DNA of 64,000 nt from Elusimicrobiota bacterium (GTDB taxonomy: Bacteria; Elusimicrobiota; Elusimicrobia; UBA1565; UBA9628). A program made the translations under genes and the position numbers. The stretch covers positions 188,169 through 252,168 of the forward strand of contig DMMY01000012.1 in assembly GCA_003452935.1 (NCBI GenBank), given 5' to 3'. Shown here in pieces: positions 24,620-33,318 of this stretch. Position 1 is the first letter of the stretch; each line of letters starts with the position of its first letter. The notes below the pieces were generated by a model. The model saw nothing but the letters and a program-made list of their open reading frames with translations, was not told the origin of the DNA and made no database searches.

Positions 24620-25939
24620 CTAGGGGTTTTCCTTTGCGGGGGCGAGCTTTTTTTGCAGGCGATCCCAATTTTCCGCGGTCAACCTGAGTCGGAAGCGGAT
24701 CTTGTCGTCGACCGCGGTCTGGGACAAGACCTGGCTGGAACTCCGGATGGCCTCGATTCTGCGAAAGGCCATGGCCTGAGGCAGTTCCAACTCCCGCAGA
24801 AGCCAGCGCTTGGAAAGGGTCTCCTGTACGGCGGCCAGGGCTTGCGCGACGCCCTCCCCGGTGGCCGCTGAAACGAAGATGGCCTCGGGATATCGTCTTT
24901 CCAGGTCGCGACGCGCTTGGGCATCGATCAGATCGACCTTGTTGAAGAGCCGCACTTGCGCGACGTCCCGGGCTCCCAGTTCTCCGAGGGTTTCCGCCAC
25001 GGCGGCCTGCTGCGCCTCGCTCTCCGAGGCAGAGGCGTCCGCGACCACGAGCAGGCAGTCCGCCATGACCGCTTCCTCCAGGGTCGCCCGGAAGGCGGCG
25101 ATCAAGGTGGTGGGCAATCGGCGTATGAAGCCCACCGTGTCGGTCATGACGGCCCAGGATCCCTCGGGCAGGCGAACCCGGCGGGCCGTCGGGTCGAGCG
25201 TGGCGAATAGTTTGTCGTCGGCGTATACCAGCCTGGCGCGCGCGGCTTTTGCAAAAGAGGGAACGCGCGTGTCTTTTTGGGGGATGCCGGCGGTCAGGGT
25301 GTTGAGCAAGGTGGACTTGCCCACGTTGGTATAACCGATGAGCGCGACCTGGGGCACGGGCACGGCCAGGCGCCGTTCGCGCCGGACCATGCGGGAAGAG
25401 CGGACTCGTTCGAGTTCGCCGCGCAAATGCTTGATGCGGAATTGGATGTGGCGGCGTTCGTACTCCAGTTGCCGCTCTCCCGGGCCGCGCGTGCCGATGC
25501 CTCCGACCTGCTGGGAGTAGCTGCGCCAAGCGCCGGTGAGGCGGGGCAGCATATAGGAAAGTTGCGCGAGCTCGACTTGCAGGCGGCCCTCGCTGGTGCG
25601 GGCGCGGCGGGCGAAAATGTCCAGGATGAGCCGGGTGCGATCCAGTATCTTGGCTCGGATGGCGGCTTCCAGGGCTTTTTGCTGGGCCGGGGATATTTCC
25701 CGGTCAAAGACCACGGTGCTCGCCTGCCTCGCCCGGGCGGCCGCGGCTATCTCCTGGATCTTGCCGCTGCCGATGAGCGTGCCGGCATGGTAGCGCGGCA
25801 GGCATTGGGACAGGGTGTCCACCACCGCGCCGCCGGCGGTTTCCACGAGGCGATGGAGTTCCGAGAGGCTGGCGGCCATGAGCTCGGCCTCCGGCTTGAG
25901 GCCGACGCCGACCAGGACGACCCGTTCCGGATGTCTCAA
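24620..25939 (-). CDS. hflX: Ribosome-associated GTPase HflX
   Basis: Splits stalled or inactive ribosomes using ATP/GTP. It has 439 residues. The N-terminal HflX domain contains LPRYHAGTLIGSGK and the diagnostic GGIGTRGPGERQLE. A coiled coil leads to the G domain with G1 GYTNVGKS (202-209), G3 DTVGFI and G4-like NKVD. The C-terminal ~75 residues form the family's small terminal domain. Its ATG overlaps the stop of the upstream gene (ATGA). Confidence 0.96.
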   Translation of the reverse strand: MRHPERVVLVGVGLKPEAELMAASLSELHRLVETAGGAVVDTLSQCLPRYHAGTLIGSGKIQEIAAAARARQASTVVFDREISPAQQKALEAAIRAKILDRTRLILDIFARRARTSEGRLQVELAQLSYMLPRLTGAWRSYSQQVGGIGTRGPGERQLEYERRHIQFRIKHLRGELERVRSSRMVRRERRLAVPVPQVALIGYTNVGKSTLLNTLTAGIPQKDTRVPSFAKAARARLVYADDKLFATLDPTARRVRLPEGSWAVMTDTVGFIRRLPTTLIAAFRATLEEAVMADCLLVVADASASESEAQQAAVAETLGELGARDVAQVRLFNKVDLIDAQARRDLERRYPEAIFVSAATGEGVAQALAAVQETLSKRWLLRELELPQAMAFRRIEAIRSSSQVLSQTAVDDKIRFRLRLTAENWDRLQKKLAPAKENP

Positions 25940-27486
25940 TAGAGCAGGACTTCGGGGATCTTGTCTTGCAGGCTCTTGCGCCAGACGCCCGCGGTCCGGG
26001 CCAGGAGGAACTCCATGGGAGCGTGATCGTCGCTCATCAGCGTCGCCCGGCCGAGTTCCTCGTCGGAGGGGACAAGCTCGCGGCCGAGCATGTCCTGCAC
26101 GTCGGGGCGAACGAACGGCCGCGCCCGCAGGGAAGCGCCGTTGTCGGCGAGGGAGAGATCGGAGGCGAAGAGCAGAACGTTGGCGATGTCCTCGTACGTT
26201 TCGCTGGCCGAAAAGGCGCGGACTTCGGGGAATATGGCGCGCAGGGTCTTATAGGCGGCGAGCCAGGGCTCGTTGCCCGGTCCTTTCACCAGGCTGACGA
26301 TGTTGACCGCGAGAATCCCTCCCGGCTCCAGGCGTTTTTTCATGGCCTCCAGGGCTTCCCGGCTGAAAAGATGGTACGGCGGGGATTCCGCGGCGAACGC
26401 GTCAAGGACGATGATTCCGTAGCGCTCGGTCGCGCGTTCCAGAAACGTCCGCCCGTCGTCTACAAAGACGTTTCCCCGGGGGGCGTAGCCGAACCAGGTT
26501 TTGGCGGCATTGAGGACCTCCGGATCGATCTCCACGGCGTCCACCAGGAGCCCATGATGGCGCTCCCAGGCGGAAGGCAGGAGTCCCCCCCCGAGACCGA
26601 TGACCAAGGCGCGCCGGCTCCGGGGACGCAGCAGCGGCGCCCATTCCAAGGCGTGGGCGTAGCGGGAGTCGCTCTCGAGGCTCGGCAGCTGGGCGACGGA
26701 TTGGCTGGTGCCGTTGACGAGCAGATAGCGTTTTTGATTCGACACGTCCAGGATCTTGATCTGGCTGTAGGCCGACTCCTTATTGAGCAGCACGTTGGTC
26801 CGAGGGGCGCGGCGCGGCCAAAATCCGAACAGGGCCACGGCCGCGGCCGCCGCCATTTGCGGCAGCGGCAGCCGGCGCAGAGCCAGGCGGAAACCGAGCG
26901 CGCCCAGGGCGAGAAGGAGCGTCGCCATGCCGTAGAAGATATGGCTGATGGAGAGCCTGGGGATGAGCACGAAGCCGGCCAGTATGGCGCCCAGGACGCT
27001 GCCCAAGGTGGAGATGGCGTAGACGTCTCCGGCTTTGCGGCCGACCGTGTCGATGCCGAGCGCGGTGAGGCGGATGGAGATAGGGCCGAGCATGCTCAAG
27101 ACGACCAGCGCGGGCGCTATGAGCAGGGTGGCGCTGGCCAGGGTCCCGAGCTGCACGCCCAGGCCGCAGGTGGCGCGCAGCACCGGCGAGCGCAGAAGCG
27201 GCGCCAGGGCTACCGCCGCCGCGGCCAGGCAGAGCAGGCGCGCGAACAGCGTCAGGCTCGCGCCCCGGTCCGCGGCGCGCCCGCCGAGATTGTAGCCCGC
27301 GGCCAGGGACACGAGCGTCACCGTGATCAGGGCCGACCAGCAGTAAAGGGAGGAGCCGAAGAACGGGCTGATGACCCGGGTGCCCACGATCTCCAGGATC
27401 AGGGTCGCGGCTCCGGCGATAAAAAGCGACGCCAGCAGGTAGCGTCGTTGGGCCGGGGCCAGGGACTTAACGGGCGATTGGCGCAT
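25936..27486 (-). CDS. Membrane protein fused to a spermidine-synthase-like domain
   Basis: Protein of 516 residues: about seven membrane helices (residues ~15-220), then a Rossmann aminopropyltransferase-like domain with GLGGGLLPSA, VDAVEIDPEV, VDDGRTFL and IVLDAFAAESPPYHLF. Such fused MFS/spermidine-synthase proteins are widespread; most have no proven reaction, and no S-adenosylmethionine decarboxylase gene is in view. It overlaps miaA by 20 bp upstream and hflX by 4 bp downstream. A second, more diverged relative lies at 30170-32065. Confidence 0.82.
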   Translation of the reverse strand: MRQSPVKSLAPAQRRYLLASLFIAGAATLILEIVGTRVISPFFGSSLYCWSALITVTLVSLAAGYNLGGRAADRGASLTLFARLLCLAAAAVALAPLLRSPVLRATCGLGVQLGTLASATLLIAPALVVLSMLGPISIRLTALGIDTVGRKAGDVYAISTLGSVLGAILAGFVLIPRLSISHIFYGMATLLLALGALGFRLALRRLPLPQMAAAAAVALFGFWPRRAPRTNVLLNKESAYSQIKILDVSNQKRYLLVNGTSQSVAQLPSLESDSRYAHALEWAPLLRPRSRRALVIGLGGGLLPSAWERHHGLLVDAVEIDPEVLNAAKTWFGYAPRGNVFVDDGRTFLERATERYGIIVLDAFAAESPPYHLFSREALEAMKKRLEPGGILAVNIVSLVKGPGNEPWLAAYKTLRAIFPEVRAFSASETYEDIANVLLFASDLSLADNGASLRARPFVRPDVQDMLGRELVPSDEELGRATLMSDDHAPMEFLLARTAGVWRKSLQDKIPEVLLY

Positions 27487-28396
27487 AAATCCTCAATGCC
27501 TGGCGCAGCATCTCCTCGGTCTGCGCTCCCGATATGGCCGCGGCGTCGAGCTGGTGGCGAAACCACGTCCTCTGGCGCTTGGCGTAGGCGCATGTGGCCC
27601 GCATCAGACGCTGTAAGCCGATGTCGAGGCCGAGTTCCCCCCGCGCGCAGGCCATGGCTTCGGGATAGCCCAGGCTCAGCAAGCCGGGCTCCGCGCCGGA
27701 AAATTCCAGAATCAGCCGGCGGGCTTCATCAATCATGGCGGGCCACATGGCCTCGGCGCGCGCGCAGATGCGCCGGCGCAGCTCCTCGGCGGGCCAGTCG
27801 ATGCGCAAGACGACGGCCGGCCCGAGGCCGGATTCGTCGAGGCCGTTGCTGCGGCCTTCGCTCCAAAGGGTCGATATGGGGCGGCCGGAAAGCTCCCGGA
27901 CCTCCAGGGCCCGGATCACGCGCTGGATGTTGTTGGCCGGGATGATCGAGGCGGCGCGCGCGTCGACCTGGCTTAGGCGCTGGTGCAGCCAGGCCCGGCC
28001 GCGCGTGCGGGCTTCCTCGGCCAGCCTGCGGCGCAGGGCCTCGTCGCGGGCGGGCAGGGCGGTGAGCCCCTCGCCGAGCGCCTTGAAGTAGAGTCCGGTG
28101 CCGCCGGCTACGATGGGGAGCCTCCCTCGGCGCCGGATATCGGCCGCGATGGTCCGGGCGGCGCGGGTCCAACGGCCGACGTCGAAGGCTTCGGCCACGC
28201 CGACGCAGTCGATGAGATGATAAGGTATCCCGGCCACGCGGGCTTGGCCGTCGCGCGCGGGCTTGGCCGTTCCGGCGCGGAGTTCGCGATAAATCTGGCG
28301 GGAGTCGGCGGAAACCACTTCGCCGCCCAGGGCGCGGGCCAGAGCCACGGCAAGGTCCGTTTTGCCGGACGCGGTCGCCCCGACGATGAATATCAT
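27467..28396 (-). CDS. miaA: tRNA dimethylallyltransferase MiaA
   Basis: Adds the isopentenyl group to A37 of tRNAs reading UNN codons; MiaB (28882-30165) then methylthiolates it. Start ATG 28396 gives MIFIVGATASGKTDL with the P-loop at residues 6-13; an upstream start at 28456 would add a Pro/Ser-rich tail overlapping the PilZ gene. SADSRQIYRELRAGTAKP, the dimethylallyl-PP region GGTGLYFKAL and the C-terminal YAKRQRTWFRH are intact. At 309 residues it is the usual size. Confidence 0.96.
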   Translation of the reverse strand: MIFIVGATASGKTDLAVALARALGGEVVSADSRQIYRELRAGTAKPARDGQARVAGIPYHLIDCVGVAEAFDVGRWTRAARTIAADIRRRGRLPIVAGGTGLYFKALGEGLTALPARDEALRRRLAEEARTRGRAWLHQRLSQVDARAASIIPANNIQRVIRALEVRELSGRPISTLWSEGRSNGLDESGLGPAVVLRIDWPAEELRRRICARAEAMWPAMIDEARRLILEFSGAEPGLLSLGYPEAMACARGELGLDIGLQRLMRATCAYAKRQRTWFRHQLDAAAISGAQTEEMLRQALRIYAPIAR

Positions 28397-28406
28397 CGCG
28401 CCGCGG

Positions 28407-28892
28407 CTACTTCTTGGGCCAGAAGGGCATCTTGTGGGACTTGACGCAGAGGCCATGGAAGGTGCAGGTCTTGACGCAGGCCTCCGGCAGCTTGAGTCCG
28501 ATGCGGGTGTCGCAGTCCGCGTGGTCCTCGGCCATGCGGTTGATCTGTTCTTGATGCTTTCTGCTGATCTGGACGAAGGCGATGCCCACGTTGTAGGTCG
28601 GTCCCTTTTGGTGCACGCGGACGACCTTGCCGGAGATCGGCACGTGCTCGAAGCCCGGGATGTTGAGGATCATGTCCAGGCGCCGGGCATGGGGAGGCTC
28701 CAGGAACATGAGCAGGGACATGCCGCCGGCTGAAAGGTTGGTGAGGATGGCGGGCTGGGCCGCGCCGGACGCGGCCCCGCTGTTCTCCCCGTTGGGGAAT
28801 TGAACGGTGATGGGTTCTATCATGCCTTCCACCACCGGCAGACGGGCGTGCTGGCGTCTCTCGGCGGAGGGCTTCTCGTGCTTATGGCTCAT
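28407..28892 (-). CDS. PilZ-domain protein with a Cys-containing tail
   Basis: Protein of 161 residues. The c-di-GMP motifs RxxxR (RRQHAR, about residues 12-17) and the (D/N)xSxxG box (NLSAGGMSL, about 53-61) are present, so it probably binds c-di-GMP. The C-terminal 35 residues carry four cysteines (DCD, EACVKTC, GLC) that could bind metal, an addition I do not know from standard PilZ proteins. AGGAG lies 7 nt before the ATG, inside the end of miaB. Its place between miaB and miaA suggests it only shares their transcript. Confidence 0.85.
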   Translation of the reverse strand: MSHKHEKPSAERRQHARLPVVEGMIEPITVQFPNGENSGAASGAAQPAILTNLSAGGMSLLMFLEPPHARRLDMILNIPGFEHVPISGKVVRVHQKGPTYNVGIAFVQISRKHQEQINRMAEDHADCDTRIGLKLPEACVKTCTFHGLCVKSHKMPFWPKK

Positions 28893-30165
28893 GGATATCT
28901 CCTAGAAGGGTGCGGCGCGTGGCGGCATTTATGCGTACGGAAACCAAGCTTCCCGGCGCGACCATCCTTTCCCATCTGACCTTGAATCCGGTCCGGGTCC
29001 TGCCGAAGGTCGGCGTTTCGGCCAGGACCTCGACGACGCCGCCGACCTGGGCCGCGAGGGTTTCCCGGGTGAGGCGGTCGACGAGCGCGTTAAGGCGCGC
29101 CAGCCGTTCCTCCTTGAGCTGGGGCGGCACGTCATCCGGCAGGGCCGCGGCCGGGGTTGCCTCCCGCGCGGAATACTTGAAGCAGAACGCCGTCGCGGGC
29201 CGGATATCCTCCAAGAGCGTCAGGCTTTGGACGAATTCCTCCTCAGTCTCTGAAGGAAATCCTACTATAATGTCGGTGGAAAGAACAACGTGGGGCGCTG
29301 CCCGGCGCACGCGCTCGATCATCCTCAGATAATCGGCTCTGGTGTAGCCTCGCCGCATGAGCTCCAGGATCCGGTCGCAGCCGGATTGGACGGGCATATG
29401 AAGCCAGGCGCAGACCGAGGGGCATTCCTGAAAGGCGGCCATGGCGCGATCATCCCACAAGCCGGGATGCGGGCTCATGAATCGCAGGCGCCGCAGCCCC
29501 TCGACGCGGTCCACAAGCCGCAGCAGGTCCGCGAAGCCTGTTTCCCGGCCGCCCTCTTTCCATAGATAGGCGTTGACCCGCTGCCCCAGCAAGGTGATTT
29601 CGCGGGCGCCGGCCGCGACCTTGGCGCGCGCTTCGGCCAGTATCTCCTCGGGCGCGCGGCATGACTCCGGGCCGCGGACCGCGGGAACGATGCAGTACGA
29701 GCAGGAGCAGGAGCAGCCGCGCATGATGGTGACGAAGGCGGTGGCGGCCGAGGCTGGGGCCGCAACGGAACTGGGTCCGATCCCGAAGCGCTGCCGCAAG
29801 GATTCGGCCACGAGTTGAGGGGTTTTCTGAGCGGCGCGGGCGCCGACGGAGAAATCAACGTGAGGAAAGCGCTTGTTCAGGCGCCAGCCGAGCCGCTGCG
29901 CCATGCAGCCGGTCACGACCAGGGCCCGATTGGGGTCGGCCTCCTTCCACTGGCGCAGGGCGCCTATGATGGAAAGGGCGCGCTGCTCGGCGTGGCGTCG
30001 GACCGCGCAGGTGGTGACGACGACGGCGTCCGCCTCAGCCGGGGTCGCGGCCGTCTGCCAGCCGTCCCGATGCAGGGCCGAGAGGGTCTCGGCGCTGTCC
30101 GCCGCGGACATCTGGCAGCCGAGGGTGATGGCGTGGACCCGCCTGGGAGATTTCACAATCATCAT
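28882..30165 (-). CDS. miaB: tRNA-2-methylthio-N6-dimethylallyladenosine synthase (MiaB family)
   Basis: Radical-SAM methylthiotransferase of 427 residues. The N-terminal UPF0004 domain keeps its three cluster cysteines (TLGCQMS, TTCAVR, VTGCMAQ). The radical-SAM motif CxxxCxxC is in GCSCSCSYCIVPAVRG, followed by a C-terminal TRAM domain (GGVVEVLAE). The presence of miaA two genes away favours MiaB over MtaB or RimO. The first ATG (30165) comes 4 bp after the upstream stop; a long in-frame extension to 30321 lacks similarity. Confidence 0.93.
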   Translation of the reverse strand: MMIVKSPRRVHAITLGCQMSAADSAETLSALHRDGWQTAATPAEADAVVVTTCAVRRHAEQRALSIIGALRQWKEADPNRALVVTGCMAQRLGWRLNKRFPHVDFSVGARAAQKTPQLVAESLRQRFGIGPSSVAAPASAATAFVTIMRGCSCSCSYCIVPAVRGPESCRAPEEILAEARAKVAAGAREITLLGQRVNAYLWKEGGRETGFADLLRLVDRVEGLRRLRFMSPHPGLWDDRAMAAFQECPSVCAWLHMPVQSGCDRILELMRRGYTRADYLRMIERVRRAAPHVVLSTDIIVGFPSETEEEFVQSLTLLEDIRPATAFCFKYSAREATPAAALPDDVPPQLKEERLARLNALVDRLTRETLAAQVGGVVEVLAETPTFGRTRTGFKVRWERMVAPGSLVSVRINAATRRTLLGDIHEP

Positions 30166-30169
30166 TATA

Positions 30170-32065
30170 TCATTGCGCGGACGCGGCTTCCGCCGCGGTC
30201 CGGGCCAAGCCGTTGAAGGGCGTCGGCTCCAGCAGCGGGAAAGCGGAGAGCGGCCGGTCGTCGGTATCCGGCAGCAAGGCCGGCCCGGGGTCGGACTCGT
30301 GGCTTTGCCAGCGCAGGTCAAAGATATCCTGCGGCAGGCTCATGTCATCGTTCTTCACGAGATCGTTGCGCCGACCCAGCAGCTCGAATGGTCCGGCGTC
30401 GAACTGGTTGTCCGCGGCGAGCAGCAGGTAGCCTCCGGGCAGATCATAACCGCCCACATGGGCAAAGACTTGGCGGGCGGATTGAATCAGCCGGGCCAGG
30501 CGGCGGGGCGGATAAGGCGCGGGCAGGCGCACGGCGGCCACGCCTCCCTTGGACAGCCGGCGTTTGATGTCGCGAAAAGCCCCGGTCGTGGACATGAAAG
30601 CGGCTTCGGGCGAGGACCAGGGAACCGGGAGCTCCACGATGACGACGTCGTAAGGCTTGCCGCCGGCGCGCAGATAGTTCCGCCAGTTTCCGCGCGCGAA
30701 ACGCAGGCTGCCGTCCGCGACGGCCGCCGCCGGGGGCCAAGCCTTTTTGGCGAGAGCCGAGAGGATGAGTTTGGCGCCGGGGTGCGGGTCGAGAACCTCG
30801 ATCTTTACCTGGTGCGCCAGCGCGGCGTCGACGGTGGCCGGGTTGCGGACTCCGGCCAGGAGCACCCGTCCCGGAGAGCCGTGCGCGAGCAGAGGCAGGT
30901 GCGCTTCGCGCCGGGCCGAGGGCTCATCGTTGGCCCAGGCCGTTGCGTCGCGCAGGAGCAGGGTGTCTCCCGCGGCGAAGCGGTAAGCTCCCAGAGTCTC
31001 CCTGCCGTCGTCGCTCAGGGCCAGGAAGCGTCCGCCCGCCCAGGCCGCGTTGAGGCGGTTGGTCCAGATGTCGGTCATGAGACTGGCCGCGCGCCAGGCC
31101 AGCAGCAGGGCCAAGGCGAAGCCGGCCGCCACGGCCCTGGAGAGGACGGGCGACTCCAGCAGGCGTCTGGGCCCGGCGGCCGCGATGCCGGCCGCGCAGG
31201 CGGCCGCGTGAAAGAGAGCCGCTGTCGGCGCGGCGCCAAAGCGCGCCATGAGCCAGGCGGCAAGGCCCAGGGCCGCGAGCACGGCCGCGGGGATAAGCCA
31301 GCGACGCCGGGAAGGCGGCGAGGATTCGGGGCGCGGATAGCCGAGACACAAGAGGCTTATCCAGACGGCCGCGGCCAGGCCGGACTGGCCGGCGATGAAA
31401 GCGATGTCACGGGCGCCCAGCAAAGGGGCCACGAGATGTTCGGCTGAACCGGAATTGAGTCCGATGAAGCGCAGCCATTCCAGACCGATGACTCCGGCCA
31501 GTCCCGAGGCAAAAACCCACAGACCGTCGGGAATCGCGCAGGCTTTGAGCTCATTGTCCAAGCGCCTGCCAAGCCAGGAGCCGACGGCCGTCCCGACGCC
31601 GGCCGAGACCATCAAGCCGCAGAGCGCGTAAAAAGAATGTCCCCACAGCTGCGCGAGGCAGCGGGCCCAGGCCATGGCCGAGGCGGCCGCCAAGGCCAAG
31701 ACCCAGGCGGGGCGGGAATTTTCGGGCGCGCCCGTCGCGTCCGCCGCTGGACCCAGACGGCGCAGGCTCCAGCCCGCGCACGCCAACGCCACCCCGGCCG
31801 CCGCCGAGGCGCGCAGGCCGACGCGGGGCAACAGGACCAGCGCCGAGAGCGCCACGCCGGCGGCCGCGGCAAGGCCCGCCAACGGCTGGCGCTCCGCTCC
31901 AGGAAGCGCGAGCCGGCTCAGGTGGGCGGCGGCGAGGATCAAGGCGGCCAAGCCCGCGCAAGCCGCCGCAGCCCCGGCGCCCAGACCAAGGGCGAACAAG
32001 ACGACGCACGGCCCTAGGACTCCCAGCGAACCCAAAAGGAGATGATTACCGATCAAGAAGTACAT
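30170..32065 (-). CDS. Multi-pass membrane protein with a degenerate spermidine-synthase-like domain
   Basis: Protein of 631 residues: about ten to twelve Ala/Leu-rich membrane helices (to ~340), then a Rossmann-like region. The nucleotide loop is altered (LLAGVRNPATVDA in place of GxGGG), although IEVLDPHPGAK and the active-site-like segment VVIVELPVPWSSPEAAFM remain. It is probably a paralogue of the 25936-27486 product with a weakened SAM site, so catalysis is uncertain. It is the first gene of the - strand run ending at hflX and plsY and is divergent from the secreted-protein gene at 32189. Confidence 0.72.
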   Translation of the reverse strand: MYFLIGNHLLLGSLGVLGPCVVLFALGLGAGAAAACAGLAALILAAAHLSRLALPGAERQPLAGLAAAAGVALSALVLLPRVGLRASAAAGVALACAGWSLRRLGPAADATGAPENSRPAWVLALAAASAMAWARCLAQLWGHSFYALCGLMVSAGVGTAVGSWLGRRLDNELKACAIPDGLWVFASGLAGVIGLEWLRFIGLNSGSAEHLVAPLLGARDIAFIAGQSGLAAAVWISLLCLGYPRPESSPPSRRRWLIPAAVLAALGLAAWLMARFGAAPTAALFHAAACAAGIAAAGPRRLLESPVLSRAVAAGFALALLLAWRAASLMTDIWTNRLNAAWAGGRFLALSDDGRETLGAYRFAAGDTLLLRDATAWANDEPSARREAHLPLLAHGSPGRVLLAGVRNPATVDAALAHQVKIEVLDPHPGAKLILSALAKKAWPPAAAVADGSLRFARGNWRNYLRAGGKPYDVVIVELPVPWSSPEAAFMSTTGAFRDIKRRLSKGGVAAVRLPAPYPPRRLARLIQSARQVFAHVGGYDLPGGYLLLAADNQFDAGPFELLGRRNDLVKNDDMSLPQDIFDLRWQSHESDPGPALLPDTDDRPLSAFPLLEPTPFNGLARTAAEAASAQ

Positions 32066-32129
32066 ATCCTATCCCTGATATCTTGACATTTTTTTAGCGC
32101 GATGGACGCGCGAATTTACCAAGAAAGTA

Positions 32130-32158
32130 TTGACAATATTATTATTGCGGGGTTATAC
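32130..32158 (+). promoter_or_regulatory. Near-consensus sigma-70 promoter of the small secreted protein
   Basis: TTGACA (32130-32135), 17 bp, TTATAC (32153-32158). The first ATG downstream is at 32169, 10 nt past the -10 box, so the mRNA would have a 5' leader of only a few nucleotides. Confidence 0.8.
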
Positions 32159-32168
32159 TCGTAGCATC

Positions 32169-32581
32169 ATGAGGCTGAATTTTTTGTCATGTTCTGGCTG
32201 ACGCTCGCGTCGTTGCTGCTGCTGCGCGCCCACGGGCAGGAAGCGGAATTGCGTCCGGGGCTGAAACCGAGCGACACTTATACGACCGAAAAAATTTCCG
32301 CCTTGCCGCCTGAGGTCGTCGCGAGCGAGGTTAAAGGAAAAGGCAGCGGCAAGTTCCCGCCGTCCGCCGAGCCGCCCGGTAAAATACGCAAGCCGGCTTC
32401 CTCGCAGCCGACGGGAGGGGTGCGCAAGGGGCCCAAGAGGTTGAAGATCGGGCGGGGAGCGTCCGGCTCATCGGCCAGGCTTGCGGCCAGGGCCGCCCAG
32501 GCCGTCCCGGTATCGGTCGTCGCGCGGCCCGGGGGTTTTTCCGCATTGCCTGCGACTCCCGTGGCGCCTGAGAATCCATAA
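32169..32581 (+). CDS. Small secreted protein; start ambiguous around a T6 run
   Basis: The open frame from ATG 32189 encodes 130 residues with a hydrophobic start (MFWLTLASLLLLRAHGQ) and a Pro/Gly/Ser/Lys-rich, probably disordered mature part. That start lacks basic residues and a Shine-Dalgarno sequence. The first ATG after the promoter (32169) opens a 10-codon frame (MRLNFLSCSG) that stops at 32201, overlapping the longer frame. With one extra T in the run at 32180-32185 the two frames join to give a regular signal peptide, MRLNFFVMFWLTLASLLLL. Either the short frame is a leader, or the run reflects slippage, phase variation or a base error. Function unknown. Confidence 0.55.
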
Positions 32582-32583
32582 CC

Positions 32584-33318
32584 TCAGATTTCTTCGAGGC
32601 TGGCGGTCGGGATCCAGCCCTTGACGCCTTCCTTGATCACGCCTATTTCCGCCCATTCGCCGTTTTCCGATATGATCTGCACGCGGCGGCCTTCAGGAGC
32701 GGTGAAGCTCACGTTGAAATTGTCTCCAGGGCCGCTGCGGATCTCGGCCGACGACGTTGCGATGACGCCTCTTCTCGGAGGGGTCAGCCCGCGGAGCGTC
32801 AGCCACCAGCCCGCCGACACGAACCACAGCAAGCCGGCGGCCGCGGCCCAAGGGACGAGGTCCGTCCGGAGGGATTGCTTCCACAGGCACAGCCCGGCCA
32901 GGCTCAACGTCAGCCAGCAGGCCAGCCACTGCAGGCCGGCCAGTTCCCTTTCGCTGAAGAGGTGGAAGGCCGCGAAGAGAAGCGGCGGCACTCCGGCCGC
33001 GATCAGCTCCTCGCCGGCTCTTCTCAAGGCGAAGTCGAGGTTTTGGCGGATATCCGGGTCGCGGGGGGCCCGGTCGAAGGCCCTCTGATAGGAGGCGATC
33101 GCCCGGCCGGTTTGTCCGGCTTTGAAGAGGGCGTTGCCCAGGTCGTAGTGCCATGCGGCGTTGCGGGGGTCGTTGGCGACGGCTTTGCGATAGAACTCGA
33201 CGGCTCCCTGGAAATCGCCGAGGTCGTAAAGGCGTTGTCCCTCCGACCAGGGGCTGCCCGCGCTCTGCGACCATGCGGCAACGACCGACAAGAACAGCGT
33301 CGGCAGAAATGGGGTCAT
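32584..33318 (-). CDS. batE: BatE-like TPR and SH3-domain protein
   Basis: Last gene of the Bat operon, 244 residues. Signal peptide MTPFLPTLFLSVVAAWSQSA, TPRs at about 25-95 (GQRLYDLGDFQGAVEFYRKA, LGNALFKAGQTGRAIASYQRA), two membrane helices at about 125-180, and a bacterial SH3-like domain (SSAEIRSGPGDNFNVSF ... WIPTASL) at the end. This matches BatE of Bacteroides and spirochetes. ATG 33318 overlaps the batD stop (ATGA); a longer in-frame extension runs inside batD and is rejected. The role is probably in envelope stress or protein assembly. Confidence 0.85.
   Translation of the reverse strand: MTPFLPTLFLSVVAAWSQSAGSPWSEGQRLYDLGDFQGAVEFYRKAVANDPRNAAWHYDLGNALFKAGQTGRAIASYQRAFDRAPRDPDIRQNLDFALRRAGEELIAAGVPPLLFAAFHLFSERELAGLQWLACWLTLSLAGLCLWKQSLRTDLVPWAAAAGLLWFVSAGWWLTLRGLTPPRRGVIATSSAEIRSGPGDNFNVSFTAPEGRRVQIISENGEWAEIGVIKEGVKGWIPTASLEEI

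Noticed and set aside
28397..28456. 20-residue N-terminal extension of MiaA
   Set aside because: It overlaps the PilZ gene end and is Ser/Pro/Arg-rich; MiaA homology starts at the ATG 28396.
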